Assembly: GCA_029168955.1 (NCBI GenBank)
Contig: JAPDOI010001156.1
Coordinates: 62,001 to 126,000 of the forward strand
Reading direction: 5' to 3'
Source of the DNA: Aplectana chamaeleonis
Taxonomy: Eukaryota; Nematoda; Chromadorea; Rhabditida; Cosmocercidae
DNA: 64,000 nucleotides
Positions 61,001 to 64,000 of the stretch are shown piece after piece. The notes beneath the pieces are model-generated. The model searched no databases. It had not been told where the DNA came from and was given only the letters and a program-made list of their open reading frames with translations. The first letter of the stretch is position 1. The number at the start of each line of letters is the position of its first letter. Position numbers and translations under genes: made by a program.

Positions 61001-64000
61001 GCGGGACTCAAGTGGAAGTGAGTAGGACGCCGTAGAAAGTGTGCGTGACCCAAGGTAGAGTGCGCCGGACGCCGTAGAAACTGTGTGGGACCCAAGGCAG
61101 AGTTTGCCGGAGGCCGGAGAAAGTGTGCGGGACTCAAGTGGGAATGCGCAAGACGCCGCAGGAAGTGTGTGGGACCCAAGGTAGAGTGCGCCGGACGCCG
61201 TAGAATGTGTGTGGGACCCAAGGTAGAGTGCGCCGAACGACGTAGAAAGTGTGCGGGACTCAAGTGGAAGTGCGTAGGACGCCGTAGAAAGTGTGCGGGA
61301 CCCAAGGTAGAGTGCGCCGGACGCCGTAGATTGTGTGTGGGACCCAAGGTAGAGTGCGCCGGACGACGTAGAAAGTGTGCGGGACGCAAGAGGAAGTGCG
61401 TAGGACGCCGTAGAAAGTGTGCGGGACCCAAGGTAGAGTGCGCCGGACGCCGTAGAAAGTGTGTGTGACCCAAGGCAGAGTGCGCCGGACGCCGTAAAAA
61501 GTGTGTGGGACCCAAGGTAGAGTGCGCCGGACGACGTAGAAAGTGTGCGGGACCCAAGGTAGAGTGCGCCGGACGCCGTAGAAAGTGTGCGGGACCCAAG
61601 TGGGAGTGCACAGGACGCCGGAGAAAGTGTGCGGGACCAAAGTGGAAGTGTGTAGGACGCCATAGAAAGTGTGCGGTACTGGCGGGAATGCGCCGGGAGG
61701 CCGTAGGAAGTGTGTGGGACCCAAATGCGAGTGCGCCGGACGTTGTAGGAAGCGTGCGAGATCCAAGTGGAACTGCGCAAAACGCCGAAGAATGTGTGCG
61801 GGACCCAATTGGGAGTGCGCAGTACGCCGTAGAAAGTGTGCGGGACTCAAGTGGGAATGCGCAAGACGCCGTAGAAAGTGGGTGGGACCCAAGGCAGAGT
61901 GCGCCGGAGGCCGTAGAAAGTGTGGGGGACCCAAGGTAGAGTGCGCAGTACGCCGTAGAAAGTGTGTGGGTCCCAAGGTAGAGTGCGCCGGACGCCGTAG
62001 AAAGTGTGTGGGACCCAAGGTAGAGTGCGCCGGACGCCGAAGAAAGTGTGCGGGACCCAAGGTAGAGTGCGCCGGACACCGTAGAAAATGTGAGGGACAC
62101 AAGTGGAAGTGCGTAGGACGCCGCAGAAAGTGTGCGGGACCCAAGGTAGAGTGCGCCGGACGCCGTAGAAAGTGTGTGGGACTTAGGGTAGAGTGCGCCG
62201 GACACCGTAGAGAATGTGCGGGACCCAAGTGGAAGTGCGTAGGACGCCGTAGAAAGTGTACGGGACCCAAGTGGGAGTGCGCAGGACGCCGAAGAAAGTG
62301 TGTGGGACCCAAGGTAGAGAGTGCGCCATGGACGCCGAAGAATGTGTGCGGGACCCAAGGTAGAGTGCGCCGAACGACGTAGAAAGTGTGCGGGACTCAA
62401 GTGGAAGTGCGTAGGACGCCGTAGAAAGTGTGCGGGACCCAAGGTAGAGTGCGCCGGACGCCGTAGATTGTGTGTGGGACCCAAGGTAGAGTGCGCCGGA
62501 CGACGAAGAAAGTGTGCGGGACTCAAGTGGAAGTGAGTATGACGCCGTAGAAAGTGTGCGTGACCCAAGGTAGAGTGCGCCGGACGCCGTAGAAAGTGTG
62601 TGTGACCCAAGGCAGAGTGCGCCGGACGCCGTAGAAAGTGTGTGGGACCCAAGGTAGAGTGCGCCGGACGACGTAGAAAGTGTGCGGGACCCAAGGTAGA
62701 GTGCGCCGGACGCCGTAGAAAGTGTGCGGGACCCAAGGAAGAGTGCGCAGGACGCCGTAGAAGGTGTGCAGGACCCAAGGTAGAGTGCGCCGGACGCCAT
62801 AGAAACTGTGCGGGACTCAAGTGGGAATGCGCGGGACGCCGTAGGAAGTGTGTGGGACCCAAATGCGAGTGCGCCGGACGCAGAAGAAAGTGTGCGGAAC
62901 CAAAGTGGAACTGCGCAAAACGCCGAAGAATGTGTGCGGGACCCAATTGGGAGTGCGCAGTACGCCGTAGAAAGTGTGCGGGACTCAAGTGGGAATGCGC
63001 AAGACGCCGTAGAAAGTGGGTGGGACCCAAGGCAGAGTGCGCCGGCGGCCGGAGAAAGGGTGCGGGGCTCAAGTGGGAATGCGCAAGACGCCGTAGAAAG
63101 TGTGTGGGCCCCAAGGAGGAGAGCGCCGGACGCCGTAGAATGTGTGTGGGACCCAAGGTAGAGTGCGCCGGACGACGTAGAAAGTGTGCGGGACCCAAGT
63201 GGAAGTGCGTAGGACGCCGTAGAAAGTGTGCGGGACCCAAGGTAGAGTGCGCCGGACGCCGTAGAAAGTGTGTGGGACCCAAGGTAGAGTGCGCCGGACG
63301 ACGTAGAAAGTGTGCGGGACTCAAGTGGAAGTGCGTAGGACGCCGTAGAAAGTGTGCGTGACCCAAGGTAGAGTGCACAGGACGCCGTAGAAAGTGTGTG
63401 GGACCCAAGGCAGAGTGCGCCGGACGCCGTAGAAAGTGTGTGGGACCCAAGGTAGAGTGCGCCGGACGACGTAGAAAGTGTGCGGGACCCAAGGTAGAGT
63501 GCGCCGGACGCCGTAGAAAGTGTGTGGGACCCAAGGTAGAGTGCGCCGGACGACGTAGAAAGTGTGCGGGACCCAAGTGGAAGTGCGCCGGACGCCATAG
63601 AAAGTGTGCGGTACTCAAGGTGGGAATGCGCGGGACGCCGTAGGAAGTGTGTGGGACCCAAAGGTAGAGTGCGCCGGACGTTGTAGGAAGCGTGCGAAAT
63701 CCAAGTGGAACTGCGCAAAACGCCGAAGAAAGTGTGCGGGACCCAAGTGGGAGTGCGCAGTACGCCGTAGAAAGTGTGCGGGACCCAAGGTAGAATGCGC
63801 CGGACGCCGTAGAAAGTGGGTGGGACCCAAGGTAGAGTGCGCCGGACGACGTAGAAAGTGTGTGAGGACTCAAGGCGGAAGTGCGTAGGACGCCGTAGAA
63901 AGTGTGCGGGACGGAGGGTGGAGCGCGGCGGACGCAGTAGAAAGTGGGTGGGACACAAGGTAGAGTGCGGCGGACGCCGTAGAAAGTGTGCGTGAGCCAA
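54945..64000 (-). repeat. 42-bp satellite array C, inverted orientation
   Basis: About 215 monomers of the same family, now reading GAAAGTGTGCGGGACCCAAG on the + strand, running past the right window edge. Indels are common up to about 55,800 and rare afterwards. Array C has variants I did not find in A or B, above all GTAGATTGTGTGTGGG (54,945 side) at about 56,411, 57,211, 57,842, 58,642, 60,025, 61,330 and 62,467, spaced near multiples of 42 bp (800, 631, 800, 1383, 1305, 1137). It also has CGACGAAGAAAGTGTGCGGG followed by GTGAGTAGGACGCC. Confidence 0.97.

Noticed and set aside
1..64000. Telomeric repeat or subtelomere
   Set aside because: No short G-rich telomere motif such as TTAGGC or TTAGGG tandem runs is present; TTAGG occurs only as an isolated monomer variant (CCTTAGGTCCC).

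Overview
This window is almost entirely satellite DNA. About 58.5 kb of the 64 kb is one family of a 42-bp tandem repeat, present as roughly 1,390 monomers at 42 bp each. The monomer is anchored by CTTGGGTCCCGCACACTTTC followed by TACGGCGTCC and GGCGCACTCTAC. A single island of about 5.4 kb of ordinary, AT-richer, non-satellite sequence interrupts it. I find no protein-coding gene, rRNA, tRNA or CRISPR array that I can support. The very long open frames exist because 42 is a multiple of three and the consensus monomer has no stop in three + frames and one - frame.

Layout: (1) 1-30,192, array A, + orientation, with strong higher-order structure. A marker cassette of three TTCTTCGG-type monomers spaced 168 bp apart recurs nine times, and a 22-monomer (924-bp) block is present at least four times. 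(2) 30,193-30,240, slipped array edge. (3) About 30,241-35,602, unique island. It is bounded on each side by a short AT-rich minisatellite of exactly 41-bp period rich in ATTCGA. It contains a MITE-like element with TTAA ends (33,293-33,689), two unrelated inverted-repeat pairs and small palindromes. (4) 35,603-54,868, array B, same + orientation, with recent 336-bp and 1,344-bp-offset duplications near its left end. It becomes rich in indels from about 44 kb. (5) 54,869-55,002, a short non-repeat spacer and a palindromic junction where the array flips. (6) 54,945-64,000, array C, same monomer in - orientation, with its own diagnostic variants.

Organism: a eukaryote, because kilobase-scale satellite with higher-order repeats around a transposon-bearing, gene-poor island is eukaryotic architecture. 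A nematode or other invertebrate is my best guess. The array keeps about five CpGs per 42 bp, which argues against strong CpG depletion. The island has nematode-like TTTTCAG acceptor-like words and TTTTCGATTTTT-type AT-rich sequence. This is inference and the species cannot be named from the sequence. Nothing here acts as a pathway; the biology on view is satellite amplification, homogenisation, inversion and insertion.
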